Below, one piece after another: positions 23,271 to 32,322 of a stretch of DNA of 64,000 bases. Under the pieces are notes generated by a model. The model saw nothing but the letters and a program-made list of their open reading frames with translations, had not been told where the DNA came from and ran no database searches. The position numbers were made by a program, and so were the translations under genes. The stretch is from contig BQMF02000027.1 of assembly GCA_027922465.2 (NCBI GenBank), positions 682,001 through 746,000 on the forward strand. Direction: 5' to 3'. The stretch is from Turritopsis dohrnii. Lineage: Eukaryota; Cnidaria; Hydrozoa; Anthoathecata; Oceaniidae. Numbering within the stretch: position 1 is the first letter of the stretch; every line of letters begins with the position of its first letter.

Positions 23271-23789
23271 TACCGTTGTGGAGTGCGCAGTCAAACGAAC
23301 AAATAAAGCAATAAACAAATTTAGCAAATAAAGTCAAACGAACAAACACAGGGTCGACACAAAGTAATCTCAACGGTTGGATTAAGTAATCAGCGAGGTA
23401 AACTCAGGAGATAAGATCATGTTGACGGTTGTAAAAGCGACACAGGCCAGTGTATTATAAGTTATGTATCAAAGTCAAGTATCATATATTTAGGTCTTGC
23501 CTGAAAGAACAAGATGCATGTGTAAAGATCGTTACACATGCATACTACTTGCACATGGGTGGGGTAAATAATATGAACGTAAGATAAGTTTGGCGCATAT
23601 GTTGTGCCTAGTCCTCTTCAGCCAATCGTTTTGGCGCCCGACGTCGTCTGGTTGATCTTACATGTGTGGTATTTCATCTTCCTCAAAGTCCCATTGACCT
23701 TGAGGTTTCGTTGGTTTGTTGATTTCTTCGGCATTTCTGAGCATCTCTTGTTGCGGTTCTGTCACCTCGAACTGCCGTTATTTGATGAC
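23271..23789. other. Spacer and probable 3' region of the Gypsy element
   Basis: Contains tandem-like AACAAATAAAG(T/C)AA blocks near 23300-23345. Beyond 23600 the minus strand lies just downstream of the Gypsy integrase and may be its 3' coding tail or LTR; no paired LTR was found. Confidence 0.35.
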
Positions 23790-24940
23790 CATTGATTGAG
23801 CTCACTTTGTATGGTGGAGGGGTCGAATGGTGGCTTGGATTTCGTGCTTTGTTGCTTGAGTAGGATGTTGATTATGTGAGGTTTGATGTATGGCGTATCC
23901 TTTTTGTATCGTGATTGTTTTTCCTTCTGTGTGATGTCTGTTTGCTTTGATTCTTCAATATCTTTCCGGTAGGCCTTCTCATTCGTTGAGGGGAGTCGGG
24001 TGTGGAATTTCCAACCAAAGAGCAGCTCCGCAGGGGCCTTCCCCGTGGTTGGATGGGGAGTGGCACGATGCATTTGTAGAGTCTTGTTCAATTCAGCTTT
24101 GGAGTTTTTTCTTTCTGTGATTGCCATGCGCCAAACCTTCTTGCAGATCTTCATGAAAGCCTTCGCCAAGCCATTGACTTCTGGGTCTTCGGCACTGAGT
24201 GTTGGTTCATGTCCGATTCCTGCCCATTTGAAGTATTCTTTGAGTTTGTGATGCTCTTTGCCGTTGAAAGGTGGACCATTGTCCGTCTTCAGACGTTCAC
24301 AGTAAAGCTTGGTTTCCAATAAAATTATTTTTGTTGCGCAACCGTTTTGCAGCACTTTGTTGTGCAACAAGTGTAGGAAATTGTTGCAGAGATAGATTTT
24401 ATTCTATCTCTGCAACAGGTGTTGTACAACATATCTTTTGTTCTGAAAAACGGTTGCACAACCGTTGTGCAACAAAAATAATTTTATTGGAAACCAAGCT
24501 TAACCGTGTCTGGAGAAGATGTCATCAAACGCTTGTATGTTGTGCTCTGCCTCAGTGCCTTTGACAATTGCTACTTCTGGGTATGTTGATAATTTGTCAA
24601 TGACTGCCATGAGATACATGCCATCTGGTGTTGGACCCCAATGATCTACCGATTGCTTCTGCCATAGCTCGTCTGGCGGTGTGAATGGCGTGTTTGGATT
24701 CCGATACTTAGTATCAGTAGCTGCACCCGCGGACAGTGTCTTGTATGTCTTTGTCCATCTTCGGAAACCATAACCTTGACCGCATGAAACGTTTCATATT
24801 ATGGATTCACCGGGGTGTTCTTCATGTGCCATTTCTACGAGTTTTCTTCGGATATTTGGTTTGTCGGGGTGTTCTGGATCATCTGGGAGGTATGTTTTGA
24901 CAGATAGTTCGTTGTAGATGCTCCTGTCAATCTCTGAGCC
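23790..24940 (-). pseudogene. Gypsy (Ty3-like) retrotransposon integrase region, upstream part separated by Polinton 1
   Basis: On the minus strand, from 24940 downward: a zinc-binding-like H-x-GE segment (AHEEHPGES, with MKRFMRSRLWFPKMDKDI in the next frame), then the integrase core start DHWGPTPDGMYLMAVIDKLS (first catalytic Asp), then after an inserted MITE (24306-24500) the segment RLKTDNGPPF (second Asp), PEVNGLAKAFMKICKKVW (Glu region, here NGLAKAF), HRATPHPTTGKAPAELLFG, and a basic tail. This order is standard for Ty3/Gypsy integrases. There are frameshifts near 24790-24800 and the MITE interruption, so it is inactive. Its upstream RNase H-side sequence continues at 38733-39057, across the Polinton. 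Confidence 0.85.
24306..24500. mobile_element. 195-bp MITE with TAA duplication inside the Gypsy integrase
   Basis: Inverted ends AGCTTGGTTTCCAATAAAAT at both sides, inner arms rich in TTGTTGC(G/A)CAACCG. Flanked by TAA at 24303-24305 and 24501-24503. The first bases AGCTTGGTT are shared with the element at 12674-13390, indicating a related Harbinger-like family. It interrupts the integrase frame between the first and second catalytic Asp regions. Confidence 0.85.
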
Positions 24941-25146
24941 AGAAATAATAAAAGGTCGATTCCAAGACAACACACACGCGCACACACACACACACACACA
25001 CGCGCGCAAAACTGATGACGTCATCAGTTTTTAGGACAGTGATGACGTCATCAATTCAAACCACCCCACCCCTACTGCGCATGCGTCGAAAACTGGTGAG
25101 ATCAGCACTATCGTCGAAAAGTGGTATTATGCTGAATATTGAATGA
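24941..25146 (+). repeat. Polinton 1 left terminal inverted repeat
   Basis: Pairs with 38501-38727 on the other strand. Outer part AGAAATAATAAAAGG, then AAGACAACACACACG and an AC-rich microsatellite, then GATGACGTCATCAG, GTGATGACGTCATCAA, CACCCC tracts, GCGCATGCGTCGAAAACTGG and GAGATCAGCACTATCGTCGA. The right copy has an extra ACGTCA-containing unit. Confidence 0.85.
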
Positions 25147-25199
25147 TCCCCTGACTCAGTTCTGTCCACTCGTAAAAAATTTCAAAGTTAAGTAAATAA
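25131..25199 (+). promoter_or_regulatory. Promoter-like block upstream of the zinc-ribbon gene (copy 1 of 4)
   Basis: Contains TGCTGAATATTGAATGA, CCCCTGACTCAGTTCTGTCC and ACTCGTAAAAAATTTCAAAG directly before the ATG at 25200. The same block precedes 25548, 26159 and, inverted, 38421. Copy 1 lacks the TATATAATAAAGG end found in copies 2 and 3. Confidence 0.55.
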
Positions 25200-25433
25200 A
25201 TGGAAGATGACTTTTCAAATCCAGTGTTTGACTCTGCCAAGAATAGACTCCTTGAAATATTCACGGAAATGTTAAAGCCTCGAGCGACTGCTCCGGAAGA
25301 AACATTGTATACTTGCCATTGCTGTGGGAGCAGGAACATTCTTTCAATAGTAAAACAAGTCAGGTCATGTGATGAGGGAACATCAGTGTTCAATGAATGT
25401 AACAACTGCCATAGCAAGTGGAGGGATGGATAA
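25200..25433 (+). CDS. TFIIS-like zinc-ribbon protein of Polinton 1
   Basis: 77 residues, ATG at 25200, TAA at 25431-25433. The C-terminal half is a classical TFIIS zinc ribbon: CHCCGSRNI (first Cys pair), QVRSCDEGTSVFNEC (with the RS-x-DE acidic pair) and CNNCHSKW (second Cys pair with the final Trp). In TFIIS and in RNA polymerase subunits of the Rpb9/Rpc11 type, the DE pair enters the polymerase active site and promotes transcript cleavage. There is no TFIIS N-terminal or middle domain, only about 35 lead residues. Large DNA viruses also encode TFIIS-like proteins; one in a Polinton is unusual to my knowledge. The gene is open, without stops. It follows the left terminal repeat and its promoter block, ahead of the ankyrin-like gene. 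Confidence 0.8.
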   Translation: MEDDFSNPVFDSAKNRLLEIFTEMLKPRATAPEETLYTCHCCGSRNILSIVKQVRSCDEGTSVFNECNNCHSKWRDG

Positions 25434-25454
25434 TGGGGATTCTGTTAAACTATC

Positions 25455-25547
25455 ATGCTGAATATTGAATGAGTCAGGGAAATCCCCTGACTCAGTTCTG
25501 TTCACTTGTAAAAAATTTCAAAGTTGAAAAATTGTATATAATAAAGG
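25455..25547 (+). promoter_or_regulatory. Promoter-like block upstream of the left ankyrin-like gene (copy 2 of 4)
   Basis: ATGCTGAATATTGAATGA followed by the 9-bp inverted repeat GAGTCAGGG/CCCTGACTC, then TTCTGTTCACTTGTAAAAAA, TTTCAAAGTTGAAAAA and GTATATAATAAAGG directly before the ATG at 25548. The same arrangement occurs inverted at 38402-38520 before the right ankyrin-like gene. Confidence 0.6.
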
Positions 25548-26041
25548 ATGTCGAGTTACTTCAGAAACGTTGTTACTTCTTTATATAATTGGACTAAGGA
25601 CAGAGTAGGGTATGGACAGCCACTGGTTTTAGTTATAAGAAAAGCGATGATAAGGCAATTAGCTGCTCGATATGGTAGGATTGAGATGGCAATGTGTGAA
25701 GCAGCTCATAATGGTTACATTGAGGTATTTAAAGTCTGCAAGGAGTGTGGCGCGACTGATTTTGACAGAACAATGCTAGCAGCAGGTAGAAAGGGTCACA
25801 TCAAAATTGTCAAGCTGTGTAAGGGGTGCGACCGAGTTTGACTATGTAATGATAGCGGCAGCTTCCAATTGTCATATCGAGATTGTTAAACTCTGCAAGG
25901 AGTGGGGTGCGACTGATTTTAATATTGTAATGATAGCGGCAGCTTCCAATGGTCATGGCGAGATTGTCAAGTTGTGAAAGGAGTAGGGATTGGTAGTTTG
26001 ATGAAGATGAAAAGAAACTTCTTGCGGCATATTTTCAATAA
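25548..26041 (+). pseudogene. Ankyrin-like repeat protein, left copy, broken
   Basis: Starts MSSYFRNVVTSLYNWTKD at 25548. Repeats of about 33 residues follow, of the type GATDFDxxMxAAxxGHxxIVKLCKE; at least four units can be followed to about 25980, then a tail ending at the TAA at 26039-26041 corresponding to the EDEKKFL-type end of the right copy. The first frame closes at 25841 after a frame change, and further shifts occur near 25970-25995, so it is broken. Such Cys-Lys-Glu ankyrin-like repeats are known from large DNA viruses and Polinton-like elements, where they are thought to bind host proteins; that role here is inference. It is paired with the inverted copy at 37228-38421. Confidence 0.7.
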
Positions 26042-26081
26042 ATAGTTTGTATACTTATTGAAAGGTCCTCAAAATGAGTTA

Positions 26082-26158
26082 AGGAATTCCCTGACTGATG
26101 TCTCAGTTCTGTCCACTCATAAAAAATCTCAAAGTTGAAAAAGTATATATAATAAAGG
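26082..26158 (+). promoter_or_regulatory. Promoter-like block upstream of the SAP-polymerase gene (copy 3 of 4)
   Basis: TCCCTGACTGATGTCTCAG, TTCTGTCCACTCATAAAAAA, TCTCAAAGTTGAAAAA and GTATATATAATAAAGG. In copy 2 the next triplet is the ATG start; here it is ATC at 26159-26161. Confidence 0.6.
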
Positions 26159-27110
26159 ATCCTTTATTACCAAAACGATTATAACCAAACGATTCAAGAA
26201 TTGAGAGCTCTAGCAAAAGAGCGTGGCTTAAAGGGGTACTATAAGCATAGGAAGGCTGAGCTCATTGATTTATTACAAACAAATAAAAAATTGGGGGAAA
26301 TTGTCTCAAATGCATCAGAAACAATTCGAGAATTGAGAACCCAAGTAAAAGAGCGTGGCTTTAAAGGGTACTATAAGCTTAACAAGGCTGTACTGATCAA
26401 TTTATTAGATGGTCCAGTAAGACCACCTAGGAGAGCTGGAGTAAGGAAACCTCTTAGACAAATCACTATATTCCCAAAGCCTGAAGACATGGATACTTTT
26501 GAGCATCAAGAGATGATGAAGAACCGGTCAGTAGTAAAATCTAAGCTCAACGAATGGTATAACTGGCTTGTGAGTTATGTACCAAAGTCAATTAAAGAGC
26601 CTATAAAGAACGCTTTCTCTAAAGCAAAAAGTGGTATTTTAAAGTTGTACAACAATACAAAGGAGAAGCTTGGGTTAAAAGGTATGGTTGAAGAACAGGC
26701 GATGGAATACTCCAACAACACAAGTATGAGTGATGATTTTATACCTATGAAGTATAAGCATCCACTACATAAAACTTTCCAAAGTTTCGTATAGCTGGTA
26801 TAGCAAAAACTGATGTTGATAGATACTTCACGCTAGTGAGAGCAAATGTGAAGAAATTGATGAAAGAGCAGGTTGAGGACATGTGGTCTGCTAAAGTACA
26901 ACTTTTTCTATTGATCATGTGGAAGAAGCGTATCAAGAATTTAATTCAACTTGAAGATGATGATATAGAAAGAGATGAAGATGATGACACAACGGGAACT
27001 GAAGATGCATATGTAAGGATAGATAAAGTCTTTAACAGCTTGATGATGAGAGTGTTCCAAGGTAGTGACATGGAAGAGATATTGGATGAGATGTTTGCAT
27101 ATATCAAAAT
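26159..27110 (+). pseudogene. Polinton 1 DNA polymerase B gene, N-terminal SAP part only
   Basis: The frame is open from the expected start position (ATC at 26159, where an ATG is expected) to 26794 and continues after a shift from about 26836 to 27110. It has two SAP-like units, RALAKERGLKGYYKHRKAEL and RTQVKERGFKGYYKLNKAVL, then a Pro/Arg-rich linker and the PKPEDMDTFEHQEMMKNR segment, matching the N-terminal portion of the polymerase gene of Polinton 2 (54627-55268), which has only one SAP unit. Homology continues to the DEMFAYIKI segment, the counterpart of residues about 35-45 of the Polinton 2 polymerase body, and then stops abruptly at about 27110: exonuclease and polymerase motifs are absent. 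The catalytic two thirds were deleted. Confidence 0.75.
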
Positions 27111-27137
27111 TCGGTGGGTATTAGAGACGTTTCGAAG

Positions 27138-27431
27138 ATGATGGGGGAGATCAACGGAAATCCAATGATCACTAGCCCCATCACGAGTTATATGCCTAAC
27201 GCTTCACCTATGGATGTGATAGGGTCTACTATCTACTCGAATTGCAAGTCTTTTTTCGGTCCTTTCGCGCTGTTTGCGATGATTTTTGCCAATCTTGATT
27301 GGAATAAGTACGCAAAACTCGCTGAAGAACGTCAAATAAATGAGCGACGACAACAAGAAGATAGCAAAATCGAAGGACCCTGGAAGAGTGGCGAGTGGGA
27401 AGAAGCTAGCAGAGTGGGACCGAAAGAATAA
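27138..27431 (+). CDS. Small Polinton protein with a hydrophobic segment, unrecognised
   Basis: 98 codons from the ATG at 27138; the frame is open further upstream to the polymerase deletion junction but without another ATG. Hydrophobic stretch SFFGPFALFAMIFANLDW in the middle, polar charged C-terminus. It overlaps the start of the next gene by 92 bp in another frame. No family recognised. The overlap suggests compact, virus-like packing of genes. Confidence 0.4.
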   Translation: MMGEINGNPMITSPITSYMPNASPMDVIGSTIYSNCKSFFGPFALFAMIFANLDWNKYAKLAEERQINERRQQEDSKIEGPWKSGEWEEASRVGPKE

Positions 27432-27651
27432 AATGACAATGTTACAAGTACCTACACAAGTATCTACGCAAGTACCTACGCAAGTATCTACTAACACCTA
27501 TATCATTGGAGGAGCTGGTGGTGCAATAGCTGTTCTAACAGTGGGAATGTTAGCCTACTACTACTACAACACACGATCTTCTACTAAGCCTTCCGCTGAC
27601 ACTGGCGTAAAGGTGCAAGCACAAAAACAGGATCGCTTTTGCTTAATATAA
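27340..27651 (+). CDS. Polinton membrane protein with VPTQVST repeats
   Basis: 103 residues. N-terminus basic (MSDDNKKIAKSKDPGRVASG, then KKLAEWDRKNK), then a short tandem repeat QVPTQVSTQVPTQVST, then one transmembrane segment YIIGGAGGAIAVLTVGMLAY and a short polar tail. The SKDPGRVA-x-GKxLAEW motif is familiar from predicted Polinton genes of cnidarians, which I recall as uncharacterised. Stop TAA at 27649-27651, immediately followed by the next ATG at 27652. Confidence 0.6.
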   Translation: MSDDNKKIAKSKDPGRVASGKKLAEWDRKNKMTMLQVPTQVSTQVPTQVSTNTYIIGGAGGAIAVLTVGMLAYYYYNTRSSTKPSADTGVKVQAQKQDRFCLI

Positions 27652-28094
27652 ATGGAGAAAGAATTCATGGATAGCATGTGGCAGAAGGTACCTTTACTAG
27701 GCTACACCAGCTTGTATGCGTACGCTGGAAAGAAATTATTCAGTGTAGGAGCTTCATCCGCAAAGCTAAATTTAGCTGATGTGGGAAAGCTTGGAGCATA
27801 CCTTGAAATGGAAATTTTGTCAGACGATTACGCACTCAAACAAGGGTGGTACAAGGATAAGATTTCGTCTTAGATAAATGGTTAGCATCTTAATAGGGGG
27901 GCAGTAAGTGCAGCACTTTTCACGTTTGGAAACTATGCAGAGAGGGCTCTCTCTGGTTGTCAGGAAGCAGCTGCAGAGAGAGAAGAACGCGCTATGGCAG
28001 CCGAAAAAACGAGACAAGCACAAATGGAATGGGATCGAGAGCGCGCGACACGCCTTGACTTTATCAACAACAAACTTCGACACCTCTGCGTACA
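27652..28094 (+). pseudogene. Polinton membrane-associated protein, broken
   Basis: Begins MEKEFMDSMWQKVPLLGYTS and is open to 27873; beyond a short disturbed stretch with stops, a second open part from about 27894 reads GGAVSAALFTFGNYAERAL followed by a charged helical region (AAEREERAMAAEKTRQAQ) to about 28094. A hydrophobic part and a coiled tail are typical of small virion membrane proteins, but the function is not known. Directly abuts the previous gene. Confidence 0.45.
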
Positions 28095-28271
28095 TCTCTG
28101 ATCTTGATTGAGGTATGCACGAGTACTACAAGGCGACATAACAGCACTTCCCACCCTTACCACCTAGACCTGAATTAACGGATTTTTATAACCATTCTCA
28201 AAAGACTGGTGAATTAGTAGCGATTGCTGTAACTAGGTATTGTTGGATTTCTGCTCTACCGTATGTAATAA

Positions 28272-29243
28272 TTGACTGAAAAGTTGCATGACATCTACTA
28301 TCAACCAGAGAATCTGTGGAAAGGGAAGAAAGCCATTAAGGAGCTTCAGAAGGCTTGACTCACTAGGAAACAAGTTTTTGAGTGGCAAATTCGTCAAACT
28401 TATGGCAGATACATCTACCAAGGCCTAAGCACATCGACTATCCTCAATTTTACGTGACCAAGGTGCACGAGATACACCAAGCCGATCTTTTGTATCTTCC
28501 TCATGATAAGGTTTAACAGAATACATACAAGTACGCTTTGAATGTGATCGATATTGCTTCAGGCTATAAAGCGAGAAGACCTCTGAAAACGAAGAAGGCG
28601 AGCGATGTAGCAGAGATGTTTGCTGATATTTACAAAAAGGGTCCACTAAAGTGGCCTGAAAAGCTCTATGTAGATGACGGGTCAGAGTACAAGTCGGAAA
28701 CAACCAACCTCTTCCAGAAGCATGATGTCGAGGTGGTGAGAACTATAACAAAGCATAATCATAGAAAGCAAGCCTCTGTGGAAAACTTTAACAAACTCCT
28801 CGCAGAGAAACTGTTCCCTATACAAGATGCACAAGAGTTGGAAGATCCACAGAAAATCAATATTACGTGGGTAAAACACTATCAGAAAAGTGTGAGTCAA
28901 CTGAACAATAATGTTCTTGCTAGAACTGGCATGAAGCCCTCACAGGCCATTAAACTCGAAGAAGTTCCGTTAAAAGTTGAGTTTTACCCTAAGGAAGAAA
29001 CTTTACCTGAAGATGGGTTGTACCGCTATTTGTTAGCACTGGGTGAGGAACATGACGAGACAAAAGGACGCGCGACGGACAACAACTAGAGTCGAAAAAC
29101 ATATCGGTTTAATAAGATATTGCAACACCCAGGTCAGCGTGTTTTGTACTACCTAGAAGATGGGCCGAGCTTTTGTACGTGAAGAACTTATGCTTATTCC
29201 TGAGGATACGGAATTACCTCCAGAATACGTCAAAAAGTGGTAA
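28272..29243 (+). pseudogene. Polinton 1 retroviral-type integrase, degraded
   Basis: Aligns along its whole length with the intact integrase of Polinton 2 (55824-56807). N-terminal part at 28290-28500 with stops and frame changes; the core is open from 28538 to 29089: SGYKARRPLKTKKA, VDDGSEYKSE (second catalytic Asp), ASVENFNKLLAEKLFP (catalytic Glu, 35 residues after the Asp), LPEDGLYRYLLALGEEHDE. After a stop at 29087-29089 the C-terminal part continues in pieces to the TAA at 29241-29243 (LIPEDTELPPEY). The D-x35-E spacing is that of retroviral/Polinton integrases. At least four disabling changes. Confidence 0.85.
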
Positions 29244-29287
29244 ATTAATATTTTTTGAGGTTGGGGTTTTTGTTGTATATAATAAAG

Positions 29288-29881
29288 ATGTTACGTTTTG
29301 GACAAATCGAAGTTTCACGGAAGGACTTAAACTCTAGTGTAGCTGAACTTACCGACATTTACACTATCGACATGTCAAAGATCACTATAGCAGAACCTAT
29401 TGTAGCAAACAAGAACGACACGAGGTACTACATCGGCTATCAGAAGGAACCGACTAAAATTGTTCCTCTCTTGATCAAGACCCTAAAGAATTGCCACTCT
29501 TTAAGTGTATCGAGGTATAACGAGACATCTGCCTGGAAGATGGGATTCAACGTGTCCGATGATAAAGCTTGGTGTGATGCCTAGAACGCCATTGCTGATC
29601 GTGTGCAAGAGCTTATCTTCAATACCTTGACAGGTACTGTGATAAGTACTACAAGCTGGATCAACCCGAAGCTCATTGTCTGGGATGGTGACATTAAAAC
29701 AAAGTTTAACGATGAACCACCATATAAGCAATCCTGCAAGGCAACTGGTGTGTTGAAGATTAGTAGCGTGTACACACAGAGCCATCACAACCACTACCTT
29801 CAAGTCCATCTGAAAGAGTGCAAGTACTATCAAATAGATATGTATGAGAGCCGCCTCATCAGCAGTGATGACGATGAGTAG
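29288..29881 (+). pseudogene. Polinton conserved protein with acidic tail; possible ssDNA-binding role; one in-frame stop
   Basis: 198 codons from the ATG at 29288 (immediately after TATATAATAAAG) to TAG at 29879-29881, with a single in-frame TAG at 29582-29584 that splits it; the frame is otherwise preserved. Segments: LRFGQIEVSRKDLNSS, IYTIDMSKITIAEPIVAN, SAWKMGFNVSDDKAW, then NPKLIVWDGDIKTKF and ATGVLKISSVYTQS, ending SSDDDE. I recall similar uncharacterised proteins from cnidarian Polintons. The predicted beta-rich body plus acidic tail resembles single-stranded-DNA-binding proteins of replication systems, but that is inference. It sits 45 bp after the integrase. Confidence 0.6.
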
Positions 29882-29920
29882 AGACTTCTTCAAAATTAAT
29901 GTTCTAACTTTGAAAAGAAA

Positions 29921-30232
29921 ATGGCTACACTGAAACAACTAAGGTTGAAAGCGAAAGAAGAATGTCTTTGAGGCTACTCTACGATGAACCTAAATGAACT
30001 TAGCATGGTCTTGAGTGGCGGAATAAGGTACAAGCGGAACCAGCGCTCTATAGGAGTGCAGACAGAGTTCCCCGAGTTTCAAGATTGTGCACTGAATAGA
30101 CTTTTTTGGGAACTCTCGAAGCTGGAAGCATCAAGACAAATTTATACATCACCAGAAGGTGAGGAGATTGATGTTAAAACGGAAGAGATCATAGGATATG
30201 AGGTTGACTGTAGCAAGTATAAGTTCAAGTAA
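29921..30232 (+). pseudogene. Small SAP-like protein of Polinton 1 with one in-frame stop
   Basis: ATG at 29921, TAA at 30230-30232, 103 residues with a single in-frame TGA at 29969-29971. The start MATLKQLRLKAKEECL, then GYSTMNLNELSM after the stop, has the spacing of the SAP-like unit seen at the N-terminus of the polymerase. The rest (RSIGVQTEFPEFQD, a helical charged C-terminus) is not recognised. SAP-like units bind DNA; role here unknown. Confidence 0.5.
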
Positions 30233-30462
30233 GTGTCTCCACTTACTTGACGTCCAACGTTGGAAGTTTTTTTCGATAAATAAAAAAAGATGAATTTGTC
30301 TTTGTTCAACGGATTATCAACTATTGAAGTACTTTTTGATGGACAAAACCAACCATTCATTCATAGAGCCCAATTTGGTAGGTTCTTAGGGTTGAAGCAC
30401 ATAATTACATCTGTTCCAGATACTATGAAGCGTGAGCAAATCACTAGAGCAGAACTTGAAGA

Positions 30463-30506
30463 GGGGTCCCAACGGTTGGGACCCCTTGGGAGGTCGCGAA
30501 ACCTCC
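30463..30506. repeat. Twin hairpins inside the BRO-like frame
   Basis: GGGGTCCCAAC/GTTGGGACCCC with a one-base centre at 30463-30485, followed at once by GGAGGT/ACCTCC with a short loop. A diverged copy of the same segment is at about 32323-32380, followed by another perfect 12-bp hairpin. Confidence 0.6.
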
Positions 30507-30599
30507 ACGACGTGTTTCTTTCCTTAGAGCTTGCTCTGTGCATTTCAATGCGCAGCGACAAACTTACTGCAGCTTTAGCCCGAAACTGGTTGCTTGAAG

Positions 30600-31854
30600 T
30601 ATGAAGTTATATGGGTGTCAAAATCAACGAGTTGAACTCGCAACCCGACGGCTCGATGTTTCAATCAACAAGGCAACCAACAAGTCGATCTCGCAACCAA
30701 CGACTCAACGTTTCAATCGACAAAGAAATCAACGAGTCGATCTTTTTACCGACATCTTCACTTTTCAATCGACCAGGCAATGAAAGAGAGTCGATTTGAT
30801 AATCAACAAAGTGAACTCAGATGGTAAAACGATGAAGCGGATTCTCTAAATTTTCATGTTGATCATCGGTTTGATCATCGTTGAAAGTTGGATCGTTGAT
30901 CGTGTTTCAGAGTTCACACTCACTTATTATTTAATTAATTATTATTCTCAATAGTTCCATAAGGAACGTGTGTAAAGTATGGTTTCCATTATAGATGTTT
31001 TTTTTCTTTGACAAGTTTCTTAGAATATACTTTCTAAATCTAAACTAGCCCTTATGTATTCCATTTAAAGAACATGATGTTAAAATAAAAATGGCAGACA
31101 TCATATAGGATGCTATCTAAAAGAGGCCTCAGCAGAAATTGTTTGGCAATAATCTTTTGACGTCAAGTTATGAAACCTTTTTTCCCTTTTTTCTCAACAA
31201 ATTTTTCAGGCCTGTTGGAAAACTTCTCCCTGCAAAATCGTTAAGGATAACATGTTTTATTATGTTCTGCTTTAAAGTGAATTAATTTGTCCACGTCATT
31301 GAAAGCCAACCAGTCTTTGTTTCTGAAAAATATATTTTTCTTGTGTCTATTAAATCCATACCATAGAAAGGGTGGCTAAGACATGATCTCTTGTGCATGT
31401 ACTTTATAAACGTTGACCATTGTATAATTGAAGTTTACTGATGTTGCAATATACATACAACTACATTTTATTTTCTTACCATATTGTAACCCTCTTTCCT
31501 TTTCCTGTAGTATAAACACAGTCTCAAATGTGCATTTATTTGTTTTTTAATTTTCCCCATATCCTATAAAACTGTTACCACGTTACCACCACAAAGAAAT
31601 CAGCATTTAATTGTTGGGTTTTAAAGTCGATCATTCGAGTCGAATCATTAAACTTTGATCGATTTGGTCAATTGATTGACACTTCAAACAAAACGTCAAG
31701 TCGAGTTGCGAGATCGACCCGCTGATTGCCTTGTTGATTGAAACGTCGAGCCGTCGGTTGCGAGATTGACACGTTGATTGCCTTGTCGATGGAAGTATCG
31801 AGTCGTTGGGTCGCGAGATCGACTTGTTGATTTTGACACCGATATAACTTCGCA
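30600..31854. mobile_element. Fold-back DNA element in the BRO-like gene, 1,255 bp
   Basis: Inverted arms of about 200 bp: left TATGAAGTTATATGGGTGTC, right (minus strand) TGCGAAGTTATATCGGTGTC, both continuing with many repeats of the type TCGATCTCGCAACC / TTTCAATC(A/G)AC. Flanked by TTGAAG at 30594-30599 and 31855-31860. The centre (30830-31620) is AT-rich with no recognisable gene. Arms made of short tandem blocks resemble the long-arm element at 22128-23264 in design, and both have 6-bp duplications. Confidence 0.8.
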
Positions 31855-32322
31855 TTGAAGAGATTATCCCAAGTGGTTTTAATAAGATTGTCAATGCAGA
31901 GCGGCAAAAAGTCGAAGAAGCTTCGGCAGCTCTTTCTATACTCAATGATGACCTTGTAGAGGCGCAGACTGAACTTGTAGAGCGTGATCAAATAATTTCT
32001 GAGCTCGAGCAACGCTAGGTACCACATCGAAAACCGATCGACAATATTCTTTGTGCTGTGGAAACGCGGAGCACTACTTCAACGCATCCATACTACATGA
32101 TACGATGTCAGCGAAAGCAACTTAGACAGAGAATGAATCTACTGCGGATCAAGTACCCTGAGATGGAAGAACTCGGTAATTACGAAGACGCCAACACCGT
32201 ACATGCATGGCACCGGTTCCGAGAAGATGTTCTGGGTAGGGAGAAAAAACCACTTCACTCTGCCCGATGTTGATACGCGGGAATTGTTCGAGGATATGTT
32301 CGATATCGACATGACATAGATA

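Larger units (their letters stand above)
30290..32319 (+). pseudogene. BRO/KilA-N-type protein of Polinton 1, split by a fold-back element
   Basis: Part one, 30290-30599, from ATG after AATAAAAAAAG: IEVLFDGQNQPFIHRAQFGR, LGRSRNLHDVFLSLE and LTAALARNWLLE; part two resumes at about 31855 with IIPSGFNKIVNAERQK, a coiled-coil (VEEASAALSILNDDL), a stop at about 32020, and then a C-terminal domain PYYMIRCQRKQLRQRMNLL and VHAWHRFREDVLG, with a last frame change before the TAG at 32317-32319. The N-terminal order fits the BRO-N domain and the C-terminal part fits the domain that follows it in many large-DNA-virus proteins (DUF3627-like). Such proteins bind DNA; function in Polintons unknown. Interrupted by the 1,255-bp element at 30600-31854. 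Confidence 0.6.

Noticed and set aside
22990..23373. Open frames in the right arm of the long-arm element
   Set aside because: Composition follows the GCGCGCAGT repeat (translated as repeats of RAxxYCALP type) and has no start, domain or conservation sign.
24960..25010. AC-rich tract as telomere or centromere sequence
   Set aside because: It lies inside the Polinton terminal repeat and recurs at the other end as GT; ordinary microsatellite.
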